A stretch of DNA of 6,374 bases from NCBI GenBank assembly GCA_002363695.1, contig DEWO01000057.1, forward strand, positions 1 through 6,374, read 5' to 3'. Source of the DNA: Prevotella sp. UBA3208. GTDB lineage: Bacteria > Bacteroidota > Bacteroidia > Bacteroidales > Bacteroidaceae. The position numbers and the translations under genes were made by a program. Below the pieces are notes generated by a model. That model worked only from the letters and a program-made list of their open reading frames with translations. It did no database searches and had not been told where the DNA came from. Each line of letters begins with the position of its first letter. Position 1 is the first letter of the stretch. This document shows positions 1 through 6,082 of this stretch, one piece after another.

Positions 1-84
1 CCCTTCGTCGTTTAGCGCCACCAGTTGTGCACTGGCTGTTAGGGAAAACAGTGATACGATTGCTGCAAACAGAACCTTCTTCAT
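1..84 (-). CDS. N-terminal fragment of a secreted protein, function unknown
   Basis: This leftward gene starts with ATG at 84 and leaves the window after 28 codons, so only its export signal can be read. The peptide begins MKKVLFAAIVSLFSLTASAQ: a Lys-Lys n-region, a hydrophobic core, and an SA|Q signal peptidase I site with cleavage expected between residues 19 and 20. There is no lipobox cysteine, so it is probably not a lipoprotein. The ATG lies 12 nt after the stop codon of the lyase gene on the same strand with no terminator between, so the two are probably co-transcribed. By context it may be another carbohydrate-active or accessory secreted protein, but the visible mature residues (QLVALNDEG) are too few to assign a family. 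Confidence 0.8.
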   Translation of the reverse strand, partial: MKKVLFAAIVSLFSLTASAQLVALNDEG

Positions 85-96
85 AGTTGTAAACTT

Positions 97-1833
97 TTAG
101 TTGAGACGTTTCACCAGCGTGTCGTGGTTGTTCTTGAGGTCTGTCCAGTCCACCTTGACATTGGTAGGAATGTCGTTGATATACTTCTCGATGTTGGTAT
201 AGCCATCACCTGTGCAGTCCTTGTTGGCATCGCTGGGATCATTGGGGTCAAGACCGTTCTCAACCTCCCAGAAGTTAGGCATTCCGTCTCCGTCAGCGTC
301 CTTCCAAGGCTTCCAGGTACGATATTCGGGATAGCCGCCCATCTGCCGGGGGTCGGTGATGATGCCATCCTTGTAGCTGTCCTTAGGCAGACGGCGATAC
401 TTGAAAAGTCCCTCTTCGTTCATCGACTTCTTGCTCAATCCCCACATATCGCCATAGGGGTTGTCCTTGACTTTCTTCTCATAGTCTTCTACATAATAAG
501 CCTTGCCTGTGCGTACTTCCTCGCAGATGCGCTGGTCGACAATGTCGCGGCAGGGGATGGTAGCACCGACGTTGTTCAGCACCCACTGGTAGGCGTTACG
601 AGTGTCCATGATGGTAAGGAAAGGTCTGGTGAAGGGCTCGTCGGAGCGCATGAGCGTCAGTTCGGTCTCGTCCATCTCACCGTCCTTGTCGGCTGTCTGT
701 ACGCCACCCTTCCAGTTGTCCTTGGTAATCTCAGGATAGCCCTCCATGATGTTACCGTGGGCATAGACACGGCCAAACTGCTTGAAGGGGAACAGGCCCT
801 CGGAACGGCTCTCGGCCTTGATGATACGGTGTCCTACTGCCTCATCCTTCGGAGTGAGAGGCCCCGGCTTGTAGTAGTTGTTGATGAAGTTGAACATCGA
901 ACGAAATTCGCCGCCGTCGGCTGTACGGTGCACCCAGTTGTAGACCACATTATTGATGAAGTTAAAGACACCAGCCCAACCTACACTGGGGTTACGGCCT
1001 GTATTGTCAGCCCAGAGGTTACGCATAAAAGTAGTGTTCTCACCGCCAATCGTTGAGCCGAACGCATGGTTCCATGTGTCAAGTGCCTTGGCAGAAATCG
1101 TGTTCTGGATGGTCACATTGACCGTAGGTGTCTTGCGCTTGGCCTTGCCGTCGTTCAGGTCGAACATATGGCGATAGAAAGAGATGTTCTCGTCCAGTCC
1201 CCATTCGCACGAGCAGTGGTCAATCATGATATTACCGACAGGGTTACCACCGAAAGAGTCCTCACGATAGGTTACCTGTGTCTCACCGCGACGGAAGCGC
1301 ATATGGCGCACAATCACGTCGTGGGTATCGACCTGGAACGACTCACCCGCAATGATGACACCGTCGCCGGGAGCCGTCTGACCGGCAATGGTAATATAAG
1401 GAGCACGCACATAGATAGGCGACTTCAGCCGGATAATACCCGACACGTTGAACACCACGATGCGTGCACCGCCCTGCTCACAGGCCCATCGGAACGAGCC
1501 AGGACCGTCGTCGGCCAGTGTCGTCACCGTCAGCACCTTGCCGCCACGTCCGCCAAAGGTGTACATACCACCACCTTCAGCTCCTGGGAATGCGGGAATC
1601 TTTGCCTGACGCAGGTCGTAGGGCATACTGGCCCAGGGTACGTAAGGACGACCAGCCTTAGCCTCTTCTACTACAATAGGGAATGCTACAGCCCACGCAG
1701 AGTCGCTGTGAGCCTGCCACTGTTTCTTCTGGCCCTCAATGTAACGCTTGGCCTCGCCAGTCAAATCAGGATACTGAGCACTGGCAGTTACTGCCGTAGT
1801 CAGCACAGCAGCCATTAAAAAAAGTCTTTTCAT
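97..1833 (-). CDS. Secreted polysaccharide lyase family 1 protein (pectate lyase-like)
   Basis: The 578-residue product probably cleaves polygalacturonate (pectin backbone) by beta-elimination outside the cytoplasm. A signal peptide covers residues 1-19 (ends TASA, then Gln20). The lyase region starts near AFPGAEGGGMYTFGGRGG (81-98), typical of Bacteroidota PL1 proteins, and is followed by parallel beta-helix-like sequence. NIMIDHCSCEWG (201-212) matches the family's conserved I-D-H segment. RNPSVG (280-285), followed by FNFINNVVYNW (290-300), matches the 'R-x-P ... NN' segment, so R280 is the probable catalytic base. Calcium binding is normal for PL1 and acidic residues are present, but I cannot assign the site. 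Residues 511-555 (DADGDGMPNFWEVENGLDP, later NKDCTGDGYTNIEKY) form a thrombospondin-type-3/EF-hand-like Ca-binding tail. The ATG at 1833 is chosen because the signal peptide begins there. It leads an operon with the secreted protein downstream and is divergent from a FucP-type transporter. Pectin specificity rather than another uronan is inferred from family. Confidence 0.9.
   Translation of the reverse strand: MKRLFLMAAVLTTAVTASAQYPDLTGEAKRYIEGQKKQWQAHSDSAWAVAFPIVVEEAKAGRPYVPWASMPYDLRQAKIPAFPGAEGGGMYTFGGRGGKVLTVTTLADDGPGSFRWACEQGGARIVVFNVSGIIRLKSPIYVRAPYITIAGQTAPGDGVIIAGESFQVDTHDVIVRHMRFRRGETQVTYREDSFGGNPVGNIMIDHCSCEWGLDENISFYRHMFDLNDGKAKRKTPTVNVTIQNTISAKALDTWNHAFGSTIGGENTTFMRNLWADNTGRNPSVGWAGVFNFINNVVYNWVHRTADGGEFRSMFNFINNYYKPGPLTPKDEAVGHRIIKAESRSEGLFPFKQFGRVYAHGNIMEGYPEITKDNWKGGVQTADKDGEMDETELTLMRSDEPFTRPFLTIMDTRNAYQWVLNNVGATIPCRDIVDQRICEEVRTGKAYYVEDYEKKVKDNPYGDMWGLSKKSMNEEGLFKYRRLPKDSYKDGIITDPRQMGGYPEYRTWKPWKDADGDGMPNFWEVENGLDPNDPSDANKDCTGDGYTNIEKYINDIPTNVKVDWTDLKNNHDTLVKRLN
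165..303 (-). other. Ca-binding TSP3/EF-hand-like tail of the PL1 protein
   Basis: These codons (about residues 511-556) contain two acidic loops: D-A-D-G-D-G-M at 512-518, and N-K-D-C-T-G-D-G-Y at 537-545 preceded by LDPNDPSD. The D-x-D-x-D-G spacing and the N-F-W-E and N-I-E-K-Y helical stretches after each loop resemble the paired calcium-binding repeats of thrombospondin type 3 or dockerin-like modules. Such tails are common at the end of Bacteroidota secreted lyases, where they probably stabilise the enzyme. An attachment role cannot be excluded. Confidence 0.6.
1511..1591 (-). other. Conserved N-terminal lyase signature of the PL1 protein
   Basis: Codons for residues 81-107 of the lyase encode AFPGAEGGGMYTFGGRGG followed by KVLTVTTLADDG. 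This Gly-rich entry to the beta-helix is the most recognisable family signature in the protein. It is given as a sub-feature because the family assignment rests mainly on it and on the I-D-H and R-N-P segments. Confidence 0.75.
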
Positions 1834-1866
1834 TATATATATGTTTTTGAGTTATACTCTTTTTTA

Positions 1867-1882
1867 CTTTTAACGCTAAAAG
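1867..1882. promoter_or_regulatory. Short palindrome upstream of the lyase gene
   Basis: CTTTTA and TAAAAG form 6-bp inverted arms around the four bases ACGC, 34-49 bp upstream of the lyase start. Read on the lyase strand it would be a small hairpin in the 5' leader, or an operator for a regulator. A second weak inverted repeat, AGGAC (1881-1885) with GTCCT (1903-1907), overlaps its right edge. No T-run follows on the minus strand, so it is not a terminator. The region is AT-rich and a chance palindrome is possible. Confidence 0.3.
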
Positions 1883-1954
1883 GACGAATGGGTTTAATGA
1901 GTGTCCTCATAACTAACATTCTTTAAGATATACGAAAAATAAATACCATTTTTG

Positions 1955-1986
1955 TTTTGATTTTCGGCTGATTTCCATTAACTTTG
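1955..1986 (+). promoter_or_regulatory. Bacteroidota-type promoter of the fucP-like gene
   Basis: TTTTG at 1955-1959 fits the -33 element and TAACTTTG at 1979-1986 fits the -7 element (TAnnTTTG) of the Bacteroidota primary sigma factor, with 19 bp between. Transcription should begin near 1991-1995, giving a leader of about 30 nt before the ATG at 2023. A second TTTG at 1951-1954 is an alternative -33 element with longer spacing. The match to both elements makes this the best promoter in the window. Confidence 0.75.
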
Positions 1987-1990
1987 CAGC

Positions 1991-1998
1991 CAAACTTA
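1991..1998 (-). promoter_or_regulatory. Candidate -7 element for the lyase operon
   Basis: The minus strand reads TAAGTTTG, a full match to TAnnTTTG, and it is the only such match on that strand between the lyase start and the transporter start. Transcription would start near 1984 and give a leader of about 150 nt. No TTTG is found at the expected -33 distance (around 2018-2022), so the promoter would be weak or activator-dependent. Its core faces and overlaps the initiation region of the transporter promoter. Confidence 0.4.
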
Positions 1999-2022
1999 AA
2001 AACAATACTACCCGAACAAGTC

Positions 2023-3333
2023 ATGCAGAAGAACAACCAACCCATTCTATCGAAGGACGGCGTCAGCTATCTGGTGCCCTTTATTCTCATCACTTCGTGC
2101 TTTGCCCTGTGGGGCTTTGCCAACGATATTACCAACCCGATGGTGAAAGCATTCTCAAAGATATTCCGTATGAGTGTCACGGACGGTGCACTGGTACAGG
2201 TAGCCTTCTATGGAGGCTATTTCGCCATGGCCTTTCCTGCGGCCATGTTCATACGCAAATATTCGTACAAGGCCGGCGTACTGATGGGACTGGGACTCTA
2301 CGCAACAGGTGCACTGCTATTCCTCCCTGCCTCATGGACGGGTATGTACTATCCGTTTCTGGTAGCCTACTTCATACTCACATGCGGTCTGTCGTTCCTG
2401 GAGACGTCGTGCAATCCTTATATTCTCTCAATGGGAACGGAGGAAACGGCTACCCGACGTCTGAACATGGCCCAGTGTTTCAATCCCATGGGGTCGCTCT
2501 GTGGCATGTATGTCGCCATGAACTTTATTCAGGCTAAGCTTAATCCTGCTTCCACCGAGGAGCGTGCCCTGCTGGACGATGCCCAGTTCTCGGCTATGCG
2601 CGACGCTGACCTCTCAGTGCTCATTGCCCCTTACCTGGCCATCGGTGCCATCATTGCCGTCATGCTGGCCGTCATCTGGCTGACCAAGATGCCCCATAAT
2701 GCTGACAAGAACCACGATGTCCACCCACTGGCTACGCTAAAACGCATTGTCAAGATCGACTACTATCGCGAAGGTGTTATAGCTCAGTTCTTCTACGTAG
2801 GCGTACAGATTATGTGTTGGACATTCATAATACAATATGGTACGCGCGTGTTGATGAATGAAGGGATGACCGAGCAGGAGGCCGAGGTGATGTCACAGAC
2901 CTACAACATTGTAGCCATGGTCATCTTCGTCACCTCACGATTCATCTGCACCTACTTCCTGAAATATGTCAATGCCGGTGCACTGTTAGGCATACTGGCT
3001 GTGGTAGGAGCCCTGCTGACGCTGGGTGTCATCTTCATCGACGGGCGCTGGGGACTCTACTGCCTGGTAGCCATCTCTGCCTGCATGTCGCTCATGTTCC
3101 CCACCATCTACGGCATCGCCCTGCAGGGTCTTGGCGACGATGCCAAGTTCGGTGCCGCCGGACTCATCATGGCCATCCTTGGCGGCTCAGTGCTCCCGCC
3201 CCTTCAGGCAAGCATCATTGATCAGCATACCCTTTTCGGAATGCCTGCTGTCAATGTATCGTTCGTCCTGCCGTTCATCTGTTTCCTGGTCATCATCGTG
3301 TACGGTTACCGAACCTACAACAGGACTATGTAA
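2023..3333 (+). CDS. fucP: FucP-family sugar:H+ symporter (major facilitator superfamily)
   Basis: The 436-residue inner-membrane protein has about twelve hydrophobic segments and nearly the length of E. coli FucP (438). From the remembered E. coli sequence, residues important for proton coupling and sugar binding in FucP align. D46 corresponds to D35 (in GFANDITNP), E135 to E127 (in LSFLETSCNP), and N162 to N154 (in LNMAQCFNPMG). FYVGVQIMCWTFIIQYG (257-273) and MFPTIYGIALQGLGDDAKFG (358-377) also match. It probably imports L-fucose or a related hexose with a proton. Close relatives (GluP/GgP-type) carry glucose or galactose, so the substrate is not certain. An in-frame TTG at 1984 would add 13 residues, but it lies inside the -7 promoter element, so ATG 2023 is preferred. 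It has its own promoter, is divergent from a pectate lyase gene, and converges on nrdG. Confidence 0.88.
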   Translation: MQKNNQPILSKDGVSYLVPFILITSCFALWGFANDITNPMVKAFSKIFRMSVTDGALVQVAFYGGYFAMAFPAAMFIRKYSYKAGVLMGLGLYATGALLFLPASWTGMYYPFLVAYFILTCGLSFLETSCNPYILSMGTEETATRRLNMAQCFNPMGSLCGMYVAMNFIQAKLNPASTEERALLDDAQFSAMRDADLSVLIAPYLAIGAIIAVMLAVIWLTKMPHNADKNHDVHPLATLKRIVKIDYYREGVIAQFFYVGVQIMCWTFIIQYGTRVLMNEGMTEQEAEVMSQTYNIVAMVIFVTSRFICTYFLKYVNAGALLGILAVVGALLTLGVIFIDGRWGLYCLVAISACMSLMFPTIYGIALQGLGDDAKFGAAGLIMAILGGSVLPPLQASIIDQHTLFGMPAVNVSFVLPFICFLVIIVYGYRTYNRTM

Positions 3334-3338
3334 CTATC

Positions 3339-3821
3339 TTATATCGCCATGTCCTGCCGGCGCCAGAAACGGTAGGTGATGTCTTCGAAGGTGCCGTCCA
3401 TCAGACGACGGTAGAGGCGCTGGTTGGTGGTGGCCGACTTCAAGGAACCCAGATGCTTGATATAGGGTCCCACCTTGATATAGTCGAAGTCTTCTTTGTT
3501 GACCACCGAGGGTATGCGTATGCGACCGCTATACCAGGCCACATGGAACTGGGGATGATACTCGTGAATATACTGTGCGAGCAGATTTACCCCTTTCGGA
3601 TCAGCATCGCCACCCATGAAGGAGATACAGGTAATGTCGGTGCCGTACTGCGACACAAAGTCGTCAATGGCATCCGTATTGAGCGGCATACCTATATCCT
3701 CCCACAGGTACTTACTGTGACACCCCGGACAGTGACACGGGCAATTGGAAATATTAATAGCCAGTGTCACTTCGTCGGGTATCTCCTGGAAAACGATTCC
3801 TGTATTAACGTATTTCAGCAT
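3339..3821 (-). CDS. nrdG: Anaerobic ribonucleoside-triphosphate reductase activating protein
   Basis: The 160-residue radical-SAM protein uses a [4Fe-4S] cluster and S-adenosylmethionine to generate the glycyl radical on NrdD, in the cytoplasm. The cluster motif C-x3-C-x2-C is C27, C31 and C34 within NCPCHCPGC; the extra C29 lies inside the motif. FMGGDADP (68-75) is the Gly-Gly segment that contacts SAM methionine. WYSGR (97-101) and the C-terminal DYIKVGPYIKHLGSL with TTNQRLY (113-137) are characteristic of NrdG. Length matches the family (about 155 residues). The gene starts 3 nt after the nrdD stop (TAA, ACC, ATG), so it is surely co-transcribed and probably translationally coupled. Its stop is 5 nt from the stop of the convergent transporter gene. 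Confidence 0.95.
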   Translation of the reverse strand: MLKYVNTGIVFQEIPDEVTLAINISNCPCHCPGCHSKYLWEDIGMPLNTDAIDDFVSQYGTDITCISFMGGDADPKGVNLLAQYIHEYHPQFHVAWYSGRIRIPSVVNKEDFDYIKVGPYIKHLGSLKSATTNQRLYRRLMDGTFEDITYRFWRRQDMAI

Positions 3822-3824
3822 GGT

Positions 3825-5924
3825 TTAAGCCTCCGCATGAGCATAGAAACGACGTGCTGCCTCCTCCTGACGGGGCTGTGAGAAGTTGGAGACGCGCTTC
3901 AGGTAGCCAATGATACGGGTCATATAGTCCACGTTCTTGGAATGACAGTGAGGACACTCCTTCAGATAGCGCTTGTCAATATGCCCACACTCGTTGCAGA
4001 CGGTGTTGGGGATGTTGAAGGTGAAGTAGTTACAACCTTCCTGGGCAGCCACCTTCAGCAGGTGCAGATACTGCTGCTTTGACAAGTGTTCGTCCAGATT
4101 CATGTGCAGGGCAGAGCCGCCGGTGAGGTGCTCAATGTAAGGACGTCCGTGCAACTTGAACTTGTCGATGACGCTCAGCGAGTCGTCCTCTACCACGTAG
4201 AAATAGGAGTTATAGCAGTCGCGAGGAACGAAATAGCCGTCCTCACGGTCCCACTTGGCATGTTTCACACCTACGTTCTCCGCAGGTATCATCTCGCAGT
4301 TGAACATCAGTTCCTTGGTGCGATACTGCCTGTTGTACTTCTCGATGAGTCCCAGGATGCCCTGCACAAACTTCTTGTAGTCGTCGTTGGGCGTAATCTT
4401 GAGCCCCATGAACTCTGCAGCCTCCACCAGTCCGTTGATACCTATGGTCAGATACTGGCGGCTGATGTTGATGTAGCCCGCATCGAACAGAGGCAGCATA
4501 CCGTGCGCCTGCAACTCCTTCAGATTCTCGTTGTAGGCCGTCTGCACCTTGTGGCACAGGTCGATGATGCCCCCCAGATACTCCAGATAGTCCATCTTGT
4601 GGTTGACGGCATACTGGATGCAGCGGTTCAGATTGATGGTCAGCACCGACTTGGAACCTGTCGACACGCCACCGGCACCTAATGTATAGGAGAAACCGTT
4701 GTCGGTAATCTCGTTGCGCAGGCGGCAGCACGAGCTCAGCGAGTCGGCATTGTCGCTCATGTAGGTAAAGAACGAATGGCCCTCGGCATACATCTCAGCG
4801 GTGAAGTCGCCCCACTCCTTATCCTTGCACTCGCCATTCTCGTCAACGAGCAGTGCCATCGTCTCTACAGGGAAGGTCAGCAGCGTCTTGGTACGCTCCT
4901 GGTTGAACCACTTCATGAAGCGCTTCTGCAGCCATGAGAGTCCGTCCCAGTCGGGCTGTGAACCGTCGGGGAAGTAGAACTCACCGAAGATGGACTCAAA
5001 ATAGTAGCGGTCGTAGTAGGCCACATTCCAGAATACGGCCTGATAGTTACGGGCACCCGTAGGCTGGTTCAGTGTATAGACTATCTGCTCGAAGTAGTCT
5101 GTGATAATCTTGTCAATGGTACGCTTCTTCAGCGAGAGGTCGGCCTGCTGCTCCGGGTGCTGCCAGTAGTCCTTGCCATACTCCTTGCCGATGAAGTAGT
5201 TCATATACATCAGGAACTCGGGCGTGGCACAGGCGCCGCTCAGCATAGAGGAAACCATGAACACCATGTTGACGAAACCGCCGGCAAAAGACTTCAGGTT
5301 GGTGGGAGCCGTAGAGTTGCCGCCAATGGCCACAGTACCGCCAATCAGCCATGGGTACATTGTGATAGAGGCACAATAATTGGCCAACGAAGTCTCGTCG
5401 TTCTTATATATAAAGTGGTGGGTCAGCTTGTCGATGTACTCGTCGGCCAGTGCCTTGCCGTACATCTTCTTAATACGGTCAGTCAGCAGACGACGGTTCA
5501 GACGGATAAAGTTAGACTTAGGCAGCTCGCCAATCAGAGTGGCAATATTCTTGTGCTCCACATTGGCATTAGCGTCATACTTGGAACCCGTTGCAGCATT
5601 GACAGACTCCATGTACTCTGACAGGAAATTCATCTTCTCCAGGGTCTCACGGTCCTCGGTGTGCTGTTGGCGATAGAGAATAAACGACTTGGCGACCTTG
5701 AAGAAGCCCTCGCGCATCAGAGCCTCCTCCACCTGGTTCTGGATGTCCTCCACCTTGATATCATCGTGCATGTCCAGATGACTCAGAATCTTGGAGACCG
5801 TGCCCAGGTCAGCAGGTTCATTGACACTTTCGAACGCCTTGACAATGGCGTTCATAATCTTGTCTAACGAGAAGCGATCCTTCGAGCCGTCACGCTTCGT
5901 AATGGTAAAATTCTTGATTTCCAT
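3825..5924 (-). CDS. nrdD: Anaerobic (class III) ribonucleoside-triphosphate reductase
   Basis: The 699-residue glycyl-radical enzyme reduces ribonucleoside triphosphates to dNTPs without oxygen. An N-terminal ATP-cone (about 4-92; ITKRDGSKDRFSLDKIMNAI at 8-27) senses ATP versus dATP for overall activity control. The catalytic barrel contains C184 (SLANYCASITMYP) and C399/C400 (SLSSCCRLRNE), probably matching the two active-site cysteines of phage T4 NrdD (C79, C290). GAGGVSTGSKSVLTINLNR (416-434) is a strongly conserved class III segment. Near the C-terminus C643, C646, C657 and C660 (C-x2-C, x10, C-x2-C) form the zinc site. RIIGYLKRVSNFS (670-682) carries the radical glycine G673. Nothing essential appears missing. 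The ATG at 5924 is immediately followed by the ATP-cone. Electrons probably come from formate, as in NrdD1-type enzymes, but this is inferred. It is first in an operon with nrdG. Confidence 0.96.
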   Translation of the reverse strand: MEIKNFTITKRDGSKDRFSLDKIMNAIVKAFESVNEPADLGTVSKILSHLDMHDDIKVEDIQNQVEEALMREGFFKVAKSFILYRQQHTEDRETLEKMNFLSEYMESVNAATGSKYDANANVEHKNIATLIGELPKSNFIRLNRRLLTDRIKKMYGKALADEYIDKLTHHFIYKNDETSLANYCASITMYPWLIGGTVAIGGNSTAPTNLKSFAGGFVNMVFMVSSMLSGACATPEFLMYMNYFIGKEYGKDYWQHPEQQADLSLKKRTIDKIITDYFEQIVYTLNQPTGARNYQAVFWNVAYYDRYYFESIFGEFYFPDGSQPDWDGLSWLQKRFMKWFNQERTKTLLTFPVETMALLVDENGECKDKEWGDFTAEMYAEGHSFFTYMSDNADSLSSCCRLRNEITDNGFSYTLGAGGVSTGSKSVLTINLNRCIQYAVNHKMDYLEYLGGIIDLCHKVQTAYNENLKELQAHGMLPLFDAGYINISRQYLTIGINGLVEAAEFMGLKITPNDDYKKFVQGILGLIEKYNRQYRTKELMFNCEMIPAENVGVKHAKWDREDGYFVPRDCYNSYFYVVEDDSLSVIDKFKLHGRPYIEHLTGGSALHMNLDEHLSKQQYLHLLKVAAQEGCNYFTFNIPNTVCNECGHIDKRYLKECPHCHSKNVDYMTRIIGYLKRVSNFSQPRQEEAARRFYAHAEA
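3900..3915 (-). other. Glycyl-radical segment of NrdD
   Basis: These codons encode about residues 670-675, RIIGYL. G673 is the predicted radical-bearing glycine activated by NrdG. The four zinc cysteines (643, 646, 657, 660) are encoded just upstream in the gene, as in other class III reductases, where the zinc site positions the C-terminal radical loop. Confidence 0.8.
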
Positions 5925-5943
5925 TGTATATTATATTATTGAT

Positions 5944-5976
5944 AGTTGCTTTCTTAGCGGCTCTTTTAAGCCAACT
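5944..5976 (-). promoter_or_regulatory. Stem-loop in the nrdD leader, two competing forms
   Basis: Form A pairs AGTT+GCTT (5944-5951) with AAGC+AACT (5968-5971 and 5973-5976): eight base pairs, one bulged base at 5972, and a 16-nt loop. Form B pairs GGCT (5959-5962) with AGCC (5969-5972) around a 6-nt loop. Both use 5969-5972, so they exclude each other. The structure ends about 20 nt before the nrdD start codon. No T-run follows on the transcribed strand, so it is not an intrinsic terminator. Confidence 0.4.
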
Positions 5977-5997
5977 TTCAGGATTGTAAACATGGCT

Positions 5998-6057
5998 AAA
6001 GTTTTCCGTTTTGGACAACTTTTTAGTTTCCGATTCAAAAAAAGTTTCCCGTTTTGG
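5998..6057. repeat. 17-bp direct repeat in the nrdD leader
   Basis: AAAGTTTTCCGTTTTGG at 5998-6014 and AAAGTTTCCCGTTTTGG at 6041-6057 differ at one base and start 43 bp apart. A weaker relative, TTAGTTTCCGATTC, lies between them near 6023-6036. The copies sit downstream of the predicted start site, inside the leader. They could be binding sites for a regulator of nrdD, an RNA element, or traces of a local duplication. No known operator (FNR-type TTGAT-N4-ATCAA or an NrdR box) was recognised in them. Confidence 0.7.
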
Positions 6058-6074
6058 CAAACCGGAATCGAGTG

Positions 6075-6082
6075 CAAAGATA
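6075..6082 (-). promoter_or_regulatory. Candidate -7 promoter element of nrdD-nrdG
   Basis: The minus strand reads TATCTTTG, a full match to TAnnTTTG, in AT-rich DNA about 150 bp upstream of the nrdD start. No TTTG or TTG is present at the usual 19-20 bp further upstream. A TTTTG at 6093-6097 is only 10 bp away, too close for a normal -33 element. The -7 match is convincing but the missing -33 suggests dependence on an activator, or a weak promoter. Confidence 0.55.

Larger units (their letters stand above)
5925..6067 (-). promoter_or_regulatory. Long nrdD leader (5' UTR) with hairpins and repeats
   Basis: If transcription starts about 7 nt after the -7 element at 6075-6082, the nrdD mRNA has a leader near 140 nt. 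The sequence is AT-rich and has no Shine-Dalgarno motif; the bases before the ATG are A/T-only for over 10 nt. It contains two copies of a 17-bp direct repeat and two alternative stem-loops near the start codon. No riboswitch class was recognised. A leader of this length with structure near the start codon is compatible with post-transcriptional control, which is an inference. Confidence 0.5.

Noticed and set aside
124..1056. Long plus-strand open frame opposite the lyase gene
   Set aside because: It lies wholly antisense to a clearly recognisable PL1 gene and its translation resembles no family; it is a shadow of codon bias. The same applies to the open frames opposite nrdD at 4086-4682 and 5157-5621.
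1066..1818. Second plus-strand open frame opposite the lyase N-terminal half
   Set aside because: It is antisense to the signature and signal-peptide codons, with low-complexity His/Arg/Val-rich translation and no promoter or start context.
3453..3881. Plus-strand open frame opposite nrdG and the nrdD 3' end
   Set aside because: It spans the nrdD-nrdG junction antisense to two certain genes and shows no domain.
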